Translations under genes and position numbers: made by a program | DNA from: an uncultured Clostridia bacterium | GTDB taxonomy: Bacteria; Bacillota; Clostridia; Christensenellales; UBA1242 | Direction of reading: 5' to 3' | DNA length: 5,890 nucleotides | Assembly: GCA_944349915.1 (NCBI GenBank) | Contig: CALVNU010000057.1 | Coordinates: forward strand, 1-5,890 | Shown here: piece after piece, positions 1 to 4,657 of the stretch | Layout of the letters: each line of letters opens with the position of its first letter | How positions within the stretch are numbered: position 1 is the stretch's first letter | The notes under the pieces: generated by a model | Told to the model about the DNA's origin: nothing | What the model saw: the letters and a program-made list of their open reading frames with translations, nothing else | Databases searched by the model: none

Positions 1-66
1 TGCAACCAGTCCACCCATAATGGAACGCCAGGTATTGCCTCTGCAAACAAAACAAATTTTAATCAT
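1..66 (-). CDS. Low-molecular-weight protein tyrosine phosphatase, N-terminal fragment (continues past the window start)
   Basis: Only the first 22 codons are in the window. The minus-strand ATG at 64-66 opens a protein reading MIKICFVCRGNTWRSIMGG, which carries the phosphatase P-loop C-X5-R-S near its N-terminus (Cys8, Arg14, Ser15) after a short hydrophobic beta strand. This is where the low-molecular-weight tyrosine phosphatase family places it. In that family the Cys is the nucleophile and the Arg binds phosphate; members dephosphorylate phosphotyrosine, or phosphoarginine in YwlE-like proteins. A strong ribosome site, AAAGGTGG, lies about 5 bases upstream of the ATG and fixes the start. 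The usual second Cys of the loop (GNxCRS) is Trp13, and the usual RSPMAE continuation is RSIMGG. The gene starts just below the rsfS terminator, so it probably has its own promoter; a weak TTGATT-N16-TAAACT candidate overlaps that terminator. The substrate cannot be inferred. Confidence 0.82.
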   Translation of the reverse strand, partial: MIKICFVCRGNTWRSIMGGLVA

Positions 67-100
67 TGCCCCACCTTTGAAATAAGTTTAACACAAATAT

Positions 101-131
101 AAAAAAAATCAAAAGGTTTTGAGCCTTTTGA
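101..131 (-). terminator. Intrinsic terminator of rsfS
   Basis: On the minus strand, about 10 bases after the rsfS stop codon, an 8-bp stem (TCAAAAGG pairing with CCTTTTGA, plus positions 109-116 and 124-131) encloses a 7-base loop. It is followed by a run of eight T (plus-strand A at 101-108). This is a standard rho-independent terminator for transcripts moving right to left. On the other strand the hairpin is not followed at once by a T tract, so it is directional. Confidence 0.8.
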
Positions 132-141
132 AATAAAAAAA

Positions 142-507
142 TCATTTTTTTGAAGATTTATTGCGTTTTTTTTCTGCTGGGAATTCTTTTAAAATGTTTT
201 CAACCTTTTCTTTTTGCCACAGTTTTTCAAGGCTATACTTTTCGCGAACAGACGGTATAAAGGAATTGATAATGATATCATCAAAATCAAAAACAATCCA
301 TTCGCCCTTATTATACCCTTCTGGAACATCGTCAAAAGAAAAGTCTTTCATAATTTGGTCCGCAAGTTTTTTGTTTTCAAGTGCATTTGCAACGCTAACC
401 AAAAATACCGAAGACATTTTTCCACAAATAGAAGTTTTAAACACTGCCAAATCTTTGCATTTGTGGTCAGTCAAATATTGTTGAAAATTGTTTACTAAGT
501 CTTCCAC
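142..507 (-). CDS. rsfS: Ribosomal silencing factor RsfS (RsfA/YbeB/DUF143 family)
   Basis: RsfS binds uL14 on the large ribosomal subunit and blocks 30S-50S joining, reducing translation when nutrients are scarce. The 121-residue product fits the family length (about 105-120) plus a short basic tail (KKRNKSSKK). The C-terminal half is the diagnostic part: residues 68-97 contain GEWIVFDFDDIIINSF, then R88, then YSLEKLW, matching the family pattern of an acidic beta strand, H/N-x-F, R-x-Y and LExLW. The N-terminal half is more diverged: the segment around residues 20-55 has the expected strand-helix layout but lacks the usual TDYFVI-type core. The start is GTG at 505-507, supported by AGAGGTG about six bases upstream and by a strong promoter just beyond. 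It is transcribed away from the membrane gene at 598-1395 and ends in its own terminator. In many Bacillota rsfS is the last gene of an obgE-yhbY-nadD-yqeK-rsfS group; here nadD and yqeK are missing from that place. Confidence 0.85.
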   Translation of the reverse strand: MEDLVNNFQQYLTDHKCKDLAVFKTSICGKMSSVFLVSVANALENKKLADQIMKDFSFDDVPEGYNKGEWIVFDFDDIIINSFIPSVREKYSLEKLWQKEKVENILKEFPAEKKRNKSSKK

Positions 508-526
508 CTAACACCTCTTTGTAGTT

Positions 527-556
527 AATATATAACACAAAAACGCCATTTGTCAA
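527..556 (-). promoter_or_regulatory. Sigma-A-type promoter of rsfS
   Basis: Read on the minus strand, a perfect -35 box TTGACA (plus 551-556) is followed by TATATA after 16 bases (529-534) or TATATT after 18 bases (527-532). The -10 ends about 20 bases before the GTG start of rsfS, leaving a short leader that contains the AGAGGTG ribosome site. It is the best consensus promoter in the window. Its -35 overlaps the TTG at 550-552, the earliest possible start codon of the divergent gene. Confidence 0.7.
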
Positions 557-578
557 ATTTTTTGTCTAATTTTAAAAT
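550..578 (+). promoter_or_regulatory. Candidate promoter of the plus-strand membrane gene, sharing the -35 of rsfS
   Basis: TTGTCA (550-555), a 17-base spacer and TAAAAT (573-578) make a plausible sigma-A promoter on the plus strand. The 7-bp sequence TTGTCAA supplies the -35 for both directions, because its complement contains TTGACA of the rsfS promoter. Initiation would fall near 585, just before ATG 598, which argues for that start over TTG 550. The surrounding DNA is very AT-rich, so a chance -10 match is possible. Confidence 0.4.
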
Positions 579-597
579 TTTTGTCAATAAATTTTTT

Positions 598-1395
598 ATG
601 AATAGTTTGCTTTCTTTTATCAAAATTTTAATAAAGTTTGCAGTCATTTTTATGATATTCTTTATTTGGTTACGCTATTACATCAACATAACAGAAGCGG
701 TTGTGCTCTCTGTTATTTTATCGGTCATAGTGCTTTTAATCTTGAAGATTTTTTCAAGAGCAAAAACAAATGTTACAAACTTAAAAAACAAAGAACGACA
801 AGAAGCGGAAGCCATGTTTGAAAATTTGATAAAAGAAAAAAATTATAGTTTTTTCTATTCACTTGCCTCGACCAGACATAAGAATGTACGCAAAAAAAGA
901 ATTGTCACTATGCTTGAGAAGGAAAATGGCACTATTTTGCTTTATCCTTTTTTAAAGATGCGCTTACTTGAAACCGACGATTTGCTGTCAATTTGTTCAC
1001 AGGCAAAGAAATATAAAGCGGACAAAATTATCGTGCTTGCCAAAGAATATGCTGGTTCTGTAAAGTCCTTTGCTTCAACTTTAAAAGTTGACATTTTGCT
1101 TTTAGACCAATATGAAACTTATCAATATTTGTTTAAAGAATATGATTTTTACCCTCAATATGAAAGTGTTGTTAAGGCAGGCAAAAAAGAGCGGTTGAAA
1201 GAAATTTTAGACTATTCCTTTGCACGAGCAAGAGCAAAAGGATATATAATTTCGGCAATTATTCTTATTGTGATAGCCTTTTTGTTTAGGCAGAGTTTAT
1301 ATTATTCTATAGTTGCGACCTTGCTTTTAATTTTTGCATTTATCTGTATTATAAGAAACCCTAAACAAAAAAAGATTTCAAAACAAATTTTATAG
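598..1395 (+). CDS. Uncharacterised four-helix membrane protein with a cytoplasmic central domain
   Basis: I do not recognise this gene with confidence. The frame is open from TTG 550 (281 residues); I prefer ATG 598 (265 residues) because a candidate promoter covers 550-578. Neither start has a visible Shine-Dalgarno site. Numbering from the TTG, hydrophobic segments lie at about 25-41, 49-68, 231-247 and 250-268, as two hairpins with very short outer loops. Basic stretches follow helix 2 (KIFSRAK, KNKER), precede helix 3 (RARAK) and follow helix 4 (RNPKQKK), so by the positive-inside rule both ends and the soluble part (about 70-228) are cytoplasmic. The soluble part has a strand-helix-strand pattern (GTILLYPFLKMRLL, then a helix, DKIIVLAKEY, FASTLKVDILLLDQYE). 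This faintly recalls the Mrr-type restriction-endonuclease-like fold, but no D/E-x-K catalytic set is evident. No enzymatic function should be assigned. It lies alone on the plus strand, divergent from rsfS and convergent with yhbY. Confidence 0.75.
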   Translation: MNSLLSFIKILIKFAVIFMIFFIWLRYYINITEAVVLSVILSVIVLLILKIFSRAKTNVTNLKNKERQEAEAMFENLIKEKNYSFFYSLASTRHKNVRKKRIVTMLEKENGTILLYPFLKMRLLETDDLLSICSQAKKYKADKIIVLAKEYAGSVKSFASTLKVDILLLDQYETYQYLFKEYDFYPQYESVVKAGKKERLKEILDYSFARARAKGYIISAIILIVIAFLFRQSLYYSIVATLLLIFAFICIIRNPKQKKISKQIL

Positions 1396-1411
1396 TTTGT
1401 TTGAAATTTTT
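1376..1411 (+). terminator. Weak AT-rich terminator of the plus-strand membrane gene
   Basis: TTTCAAAACAAA (1376-1387) pairs with TTTGTTTGAAA (1396-1406), leaving one bulged A and an 8-base loop that contains the TAG stop codon. Five T follow (1407-1411). The stem overlaps the last codons and has only two G-C pairs, so it is predicted to be weak, but its placement and T run are right for a rho-independent terminator. Confidence 0.45.
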
Positions 1412-1660
1412 AATAACATTAAATGATTTATAAAACTTAAAGAGCAAAATTATAAATTTATAAAGCGTCAAAGAGGTTGCAAAACAATAAAATCTTAAAA
1501 ACAAAATGGGAAAATATAAATTTCAAACTTAAAATCTGGAAAATAGCAAATATCAAAATTTGAAAAATAGTTATTAAATCCTCAAAAATATTAATTTAAA
1601 ATACTTTGCGAAAGAACAAAACTTTTAAATTTTCTGTTTGTTTTTCACAGGCAAAATTTA
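1412..1660. other. A-rich non-coding gap between convergent genes, with short degenerate repeats
   Basis: No open frame of useful length or RNA gene is visible on either strand. The plus strand is strongly A-rich. Two related copies of a motif, GGAAAATA followed by 8-9 bases and CAAA, lie at 1509-1527 and 1538-1557, and a poorer third version (TGAAAAATAG) starts at 1561. Near 1622-1659 a minus-strand hairpin (AAATTTT-CTGT/ACAG-AAAATTT, with a two-base bulge) could end yhbY transcripts, but it lacks a clean T run. In many Bacillota nadD and yqeK would lie downstream of yhbY; no trace of either is readable here. Confidence 0.5.
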
Positions 1661-1963
1661 TCAAACAAGTTCGATATGCTTAAAATCTTTTTTGGTGCTA
1701 AAACGATATACAACAATGATAGAGCCAATAACTTGCACAGGCTGTGCAGACAAACGCTCGCACACTTGAGCCATAACCTCTTTTGGTTGAAGTGCACAAT
1801 TTTTTAGCACTTTGATTTTTATCAATTCCCTTGCTTCTAAAAGAGAGTCGATTGCATTAAAAGAATTTTCCGACAAGCCCTCTTTACCGATTTGCATAAC
1901 AGGTTCAAGAGCATTTGCAAGCCCTCTTAAAAAGGCGCGTTGTTTTGTTGTTATATTTTCCAT
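1661..1963 (-). CDS. yhbY: YhbY-family CRM-domain RNA-binding protein (ribosome assembly)
   Basis: The 100-residue product is a single CRM domain at full family length (about 95-105). It begins TTKQRAFLRGLANALEPVMQ, the typical opening helix. This is followed by IGKEG (residues 25-29, the GxxG-type RNA-contacting loop), LIKIKVLKNC (47-56), and PVQVIGSIIVVYR (75-87), equivalent to the family's VQVIG...LYR strand. YhbY associates with pre-50S particles in Escherichia coli and is thought to assist 23S rRNA assembly. ATG at 1961-1963 is preceded by AAAAGGGA at suitable spacing. It follows obgE on the same strand, the usual Bacillota neighbour, but across a 246-bp gap rather than in a tight operon. 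A possible -35 (TTGACA, plus 2074-2079) has only a poor -10 (GATAAA at 19 bp). It is convergent with the membrane gene. Family assignment is secure; the role is taken from homologues. Confidence 0.9.
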   Translation of the reverse strand: MENITTKQRAFLRGLANALEPVMQIGKEGLSENSFNAIDSLLEARELIKIKVLKNCALQPKEVMAQVCERLSAQPVQVIGSIIVVYRFSTKKDFKHIELV

Positions 1964-2209
1964 ATTATATCCCTTTTATTTTATCATTTCAAATTATCTT
2001 TATTTTTTAGTAAAATTGTTGTTTACAATTTTGCTGTTTTGCAATTTTTTTATCAATTTGTTGTTAGAAAATTTGTCAAAACATATTGACACTCAAACAT
2101 CTTTGTTATATCCAAACTTTAAAAATTTGTCTTTAATTTTAAAAAATGTTGATGCAAAGTTTAATCTATGACAATTTAGTCATTATAAAATTTTACTCTT
2201 CATAAAATT
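1964..2209. other. AT-rich intergenic region between obgE and yhbY, with inverted repeats
   Basis: No gene is supported here; the overlapping plus-strand frame (1812-2171) is a shadow of yhbY running into AT-rich DNA. A perfect 8-bp inverted repeat, AAAATTGT-TGTTT-ACAATTTT (2012-2032), lies about 50 bp upstream of the yhbY start. A smaller one, ATGAC-AATTTA-GTCAT (2168-2183), lies just after obgE. Neither is followed by a T run on the minus strand, so they are not clear terminators. TTGACA on the minus strand (2074-2079) could be a -35 for yhbY. Confidence 0.45.
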
Positions 2210-2215
2210 TTACTC
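2185..2215. repeat. Tandem duplication of 14 bp (period 17) at the obgE 3' end
   Basis: ATAAAATTTTACTC occurs at 2185-2198 and again at 2202-2215. The second copy contains the obgE stop codon (2210-2212), so the end of the gene appears to have been duplicated into its 3' flank. Because TAAAATTTTA is its own complement, the two copies can also pair as a 10-bp all-A/T stem with a 7-base loop in the obgE transcript. No T tract follows. Confidence 0.7.
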
Positions 2216-3478
2216 ACTGTATTCAAAGACAATATCTTTTATTTGCACGCTATCTCCATTTTTAAGTCCGCGTTCTTTAAGCATATCAATAATTCCCATC
2301 TCTTTAAGTCTGTTTTGGAAATAAGCAAATGAGCGGTTGTCAGACAACACAACGCCACGAACAAAGTTGTCAATTCTTCCGCCTTCCACAACAAAAGTGC
2401 CGTTGTCTAGACGCGAGATTTTGATAGATTCGTTGTCGCGTTTGTCAAAATCTGTCTCTTCAATTTCAAGTGCCTTCTTCTTTGGCAATTTAGATAATTT
2501 TTGTAATGTAACGATTTTCAATTCTTCAATACCCTGCATTGTTGCCCCAGAAATTTTTATATAATCACCACCAATTTCCTTTTTAAATCGCTCTTCTTTT
2601 TTCTTCAATTCTTCATCGGTCAAAAGGTCGATTTTTGATAGGACCACAATTTGCGGAGTTTTAGCAAGTGTTTCACTATAAGCAGACAATTCTTTATTGA
2701 TTATTTTATAATCTTCAATAAAATCTCGTCCATCACTTTCGGAAACATCAACAAGATGCAAAATTAACCTCACCCGTTCAACATGTTTAAGAAAATAGTG
2801 TCCCAGTCCCTGACCAGCGCTTGCTCCTTCAATAAGTCCAGGGATATCCGCAACAACAAAGGTTTGACCTTTAATAGCGCAGACGCCAAGATTTGGATAG
2901 AGAGTTGTAAAAGGATAATTTGCTATTTTAGGATTTGCGTTTGAAATACAAGACAAAAGTGTTGACTTGCCAGCATTTGGAAAGCCAACAAGACCAACAT
3001 CTGCAATTGTTTTTAATTCCAAAATAACCTCTCGTTGCACGGTTGTTTCGCCAACTTGCGAATAATGAGGGGATTGATTTATAGAAGATTTATAATAAGC
3101 ATTGCCATGTCCACCCTTGCCACCTTTAAGTGCAATAAAGCGTTTGCCATCTTCATTCAAATCGGCAATAATTTTATTGGATGCAGGGTCGATAATAACT
3201 GTTCCTGTTGGAACAAAAATAACCTCATCTTTTCCGTTTGCTCCTGTCTGCAATTTTTTAGCCCCGTCTCCGCCATTTTCGGCCACAAATTTCTTTTTAA
3301 ATTGAAAATTGTATAGAGTGTTTAAATTTGCTGTTGCTTCGAAAACAATATCTCCGCCCTTGCCACCTTCTCCACCATCTGGTCCGCCAAAGGCAGTCAT
3401 TTTGTTACGCAAAAAAGAGGCAGAACCCTTTCCACCATTTCCCGCTTTGATTGAAATTTTTACTCTATCAAGAAACAT
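2210..3478 (-). CDS. obgE: Obg-family GTPase ObgE/CgtA
   Basis: ObgE is an essential GTPase that binds the 50S subunit late in assembly and links it to guanine-nucleotide and stress status. All three domains are present in 422 residues, close to the Bacillota length. The glycine-rich Obg fold is at about 1-158, with KAGNGGKG, GGPDGGEGGKGGD and GGKGGHGN. The G domain is at about 159-335: Walker A GFPNAGKS (165-172), switch I YPFTT (188-192), G3 DIPG (211-214), G4 (281-284) and G5 (310-312). The C-terminal OCT domain is at about 350-420, with VVEGGRI, LKNGDSVQI and VFEY. G4 reads SKID instead of NKxD, and G5 reads SGA rather than SA. ATG 3476-3478 has GAGGAAAG upstream. The 276-bp upstream region holds repeats and a dyad, and nth is the neighbour instead of the usual rplU-rpmA. 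yhbY follows downstream. Confidence 0.97.
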   Translation of the reverse strand: MFLDRVKISIKAGNGGKGSASFLRNKMTAFGGPDGGEGGKGGDIVFEATANLNTLYNFQFKKKFVAENGGDGAKKLQTGANGKDEVIFVPTGTVIIDPASNKIIADLNEDGKRFIALKGGKGGHGNAYYKSSINQSPHYSQVGETTVQREVILELKTIADVGLVGFPNAGKSTLLSCISNANPKIANYPFTTLYPNLGVCAIKGQTFVVADIPGLIEGASAGQGLGHYFLKHVERVRLILHLVDVSESDGRDFIEDYKIINKELSAYSETLAKTPQIVVLSKIDLLTDEELKKKEERFKKEIGGDYIKISGATMQGIEELKIVTLQKLSKLPKKKALEIEETDFDKRDNESIKISRLDNGTFVVEGGRIDNFVRGVVLSDNRSFAYFQNRLKEMGIIDMLKERGLKNGDSVQIKDIVFEYSE

Positions 3479-3560
3479 ATTCTTTCCTCTTTTCTCCTAT
3501 TTTTCACATTTCACTATGCTTCACTCGCTATGCACATTATCTTCTTATTGATTATTGCTC

Positions 3561-3684
3561 TCCCACTGTGTTTGCCTTTATTTACTTATTTGTTTAACCT
3601 TTGTTTTTTTGTTCACTTTTCCGTTTAACCTTTGTGCCTTTAAATGCTTTTCCGTTTAACCTTCAACTAAACTTTTTGTTTAAG
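3561..3684. repeat. Degenerate 31-bp tandem repeats upstream of obgE
   Basis: GTTTAACCTT recurs at 3592-3601, 3623-3632 and 3654-3663, exactly 31 bp apart each time. Units 3592-3622 and 3623-3653 agree at about 23 of 31 positions, sharing the first 13 bases and the last six (TTTTCC). The unit at 3654 keeps the first 10. A further diverged unit (3561-3591) shares TGCCTTTA in phase with the 3623 unit. On the minus strand, which is the obgE leader sense, the repeats read as purine-rich AAGGTTAAACGGAAAAG. There is no coding potential. Confidence 0.75.
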
Positions 3685-3696
3685 TAAATCAAGCAC

Positions 3697-3742
3697 TATT
3701 ATGCAAAATCTATATATTGCGCCTATTATGCGTTGCATAATA
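3697..3742. promoter_or_regulatory. 19-bp dyad with an extra half-site in the nth-obgE gap (operator-like)
   Basis: TATTATGC (3724-3731) and GCATAATA (3735-3742) form a perfect 8-bp inverted repeat around GTT. A second direct TATTATGC lies at 3697-3704. On the minus strand TTGCAG (plus 3760-3765), a 17-bp spacer and TATTAT (plus 3737-3742) could be an obgE promoter; initiation would then fall inside the dyad, as in a repressor operator. The -35 matches only three of six positions, so the promoter is weakly supported. In RNA the hairpin is not followed by a T run, so it is unlikely to be a terminator. Confidence 0.4.
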
Positions 3743-3754
3743 CTACAATTTGTA

Positions 3755-4432
3755 CTAGTCTGCAAAATTTAAGCGTTCTCTTTTTTCTTGGCAGACACAC
3801 AAATCATAAAATGGACACCTATCACATTCTGGCTTCTGGCTTTTGCAAATATACCTTCCAAAAAGCACAAGTTGCAAATGTAATTTTGACCAATCCTTTT
3901 TTTCAAACAAATTGTTAAGTGCAAGTTCGCATTTTAAAGGGTTATCTGTTTTTACAAGTCCAAGCCTGTTTGACACTCTTAAAACATGAGTATCAACAGC
4001 AATTGCATCTCCCTTAAAATATTCCCCTATCACAACATTTGCCGTTTTGCGACCAACACCTGCAAGGCTCTGCAAATCTTTAGAATTGGAAGGAACTTGT
4101 CCATCAAATCGCTCAATTAAATCTTTACTCATTGACAAAATATTTTTTGCTTTATTATGATAAAATCCACAAGAATGAATTTTTTCTTCCAACTCTTCTT
4201 GTGAAAGTGCCAGCATGTTTTGCGGTGTGCTATATTGTTTAAACAATTCTTTTGTAACAATATTCACCCTTTTGTCTGTGCATTGAGCAGACAAAATCAC
4301 TGCAACCAAAAGTTCATAAGCATTTTTATAGTTAAGTTCACATTTTGGGCTAGGAAAGAGTTTATCAAGCCCTGCTGTTATCTTGCTTATTTTGCCATCA
4401 AAAGAAGTTGTCTTCATATTTGTTTTATCCAT
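3755..4432 (-). CDS. nth: Endonuclease III (DNA glycosylase/AP lyase, 4Fe-4S)
   Basis: Nth removes oxidised pyrimidines from DNA and cleaves the resulting abasic site, starting base-excision repair in the cytoplasm. In this 225-residue protein the helix-hairpin-helix is LAGVGRKTANVV (123-134) with catalytic Lys129, followed by VDTHV with catalytic Asp147. Their 18-residue spacing equals that of K120 and D138 in the Escherichia coli enzyme. The iron-sulfur cluster cysteines 196, 203, 206 and 212 show the exact C-X6-C-X2-C-X5-C spacing. Upstream, LLVAVILSAQCTD (41-53) is the usual N-terminal core. Full length and apparently active; about 14 residues longer than the E. coli protein, partly at the N-terminus. 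ATG at 4430-4432 is supported by GGAG six bases upstream; the next Met (residue 6) has a weaker site. Gaps of 276 and 225 bp isolate it from obgE and lysS, so it is probably transcribed on its own. Confidence 0.97.
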   Translation of the reverse strand: MDKTNMKTTSFDGKISKITAGLDKLFPSPKCELNYKNAYELLVAVILSAQCTDKRVNIVTKELFKQYSTPQNMLALSQEELEEKIHSCGFYHNKAKNILSMSKDLIERFDGQVPSNSKDLQSLAGVGRKTANVVIGEYFKGDAIAVDTHVLRVSNRLGLVKTDNPLKCELALNNLFEKKDWSKLHLQLVLFGRYICKSQKPECDRCPFYDLCVCQEKRERLNFAD

Positions 4433-4459
4433 TTTATCTCCATAGACATAGGCTTTTGA

Positions 4460-4528
4460 TTTGACAAACCATTCAACTCCTATTTACAAACATCTTGTCA
4501 AATAAAAGTCGCCATTCAAATTGTAAAT
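4460..4528. repeat. Interlocked inverted repeats upstream of nth
   Basis: Two pairs of 8-bp inverted arms alternate. TTTGACAA (4460-4467) is complementary to TTGTCAAA (4495-4502), and ATTTACAA (4482-4489) to TTGTAAAT (4521-4528). In addition CCATTCAA is repeated directly at 4469-4476 and 4512-4519. The arm at 4497-4502 reads TTGACA on the minus strand and could be the nth -35, but no good -10 lies 16-18 bp from it. The DNA is AT-rich, so some matching by chance is expected. Confidence 0.5.
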
Positions 4529-4570
4529 ATCGTAAATCCAGTCTTAAAAATAGTTGCAAGTGCTAAAATT

Positions 4571-4606
4571 ATAAAAACTTCACGGTTTGTTTCAAACTTT
4601 TTCCGT
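4571..4606 (-). terminator. Candidate terminator of lysS
   Basis: On the minus strand, GTTTG-AAA-CAAAC forms a 5-bp stem, extended by ACG/CGT across a six-base bulge (plus 4582-4606). After GAAG comes a run of five T (plus A at 4573-4577) and then more AT-rich sequence. It lies about 50 bases after the lysS stop. The bulge and the short T run make it weak, but it is the best terminator-like structure in this gap. Confidence 0.35.
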
Positions 4607-4657
4607 TAAAATATCTTCAATCACAAAGCAGAGCCATAGCGCATTGTTACAAATATA

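Noticed and set aside
161..498. Two plus-strand frames opposite rsfS (161-484 and 214-498)
   Set aside because: They lie wholly within rsfS on the other strand, have no family resemblance, and rsfS has clear motifs, a ribosome site and a terminator.
2012..2032. Perfect 8-bp hairpin considered as the obgE terminator
   Set aside because: It lies nearly 180 bp past the stop codon and has no T run on either strand; it is kept only as an inverted repeat.
2086..2112. Plus-strand TTGACA followed by TATATC considered as a promoter
   Set aside because: The 15-bp spacer is too short and it would point into obgE antisense with no plus-strand gene to serve.
1812..2171. Plus-strand frame of 119 codons with a hydrophobic stretch
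   Set aside because: It runs antisense through the yhbY N-terminus into T-rich DNA; the Phe/Leu/Ile-rich run is what T-rich sequence encodes by chance, and no ribosome site is visible.
3561..3684. 31-bp repeats considered as a CRISPR array
   Set aside because: The repeated part is only about 10-19 of each 31 bp and units abut directly, leaving no room for real spacers; no cas genes are present.
3733..3918. Plus-strand frame of 61 codons over the nth 3' end
   Set aside because: It is antisense to the iron-sulfur cluster region of nth, and its first part is the dyad; no independent support.
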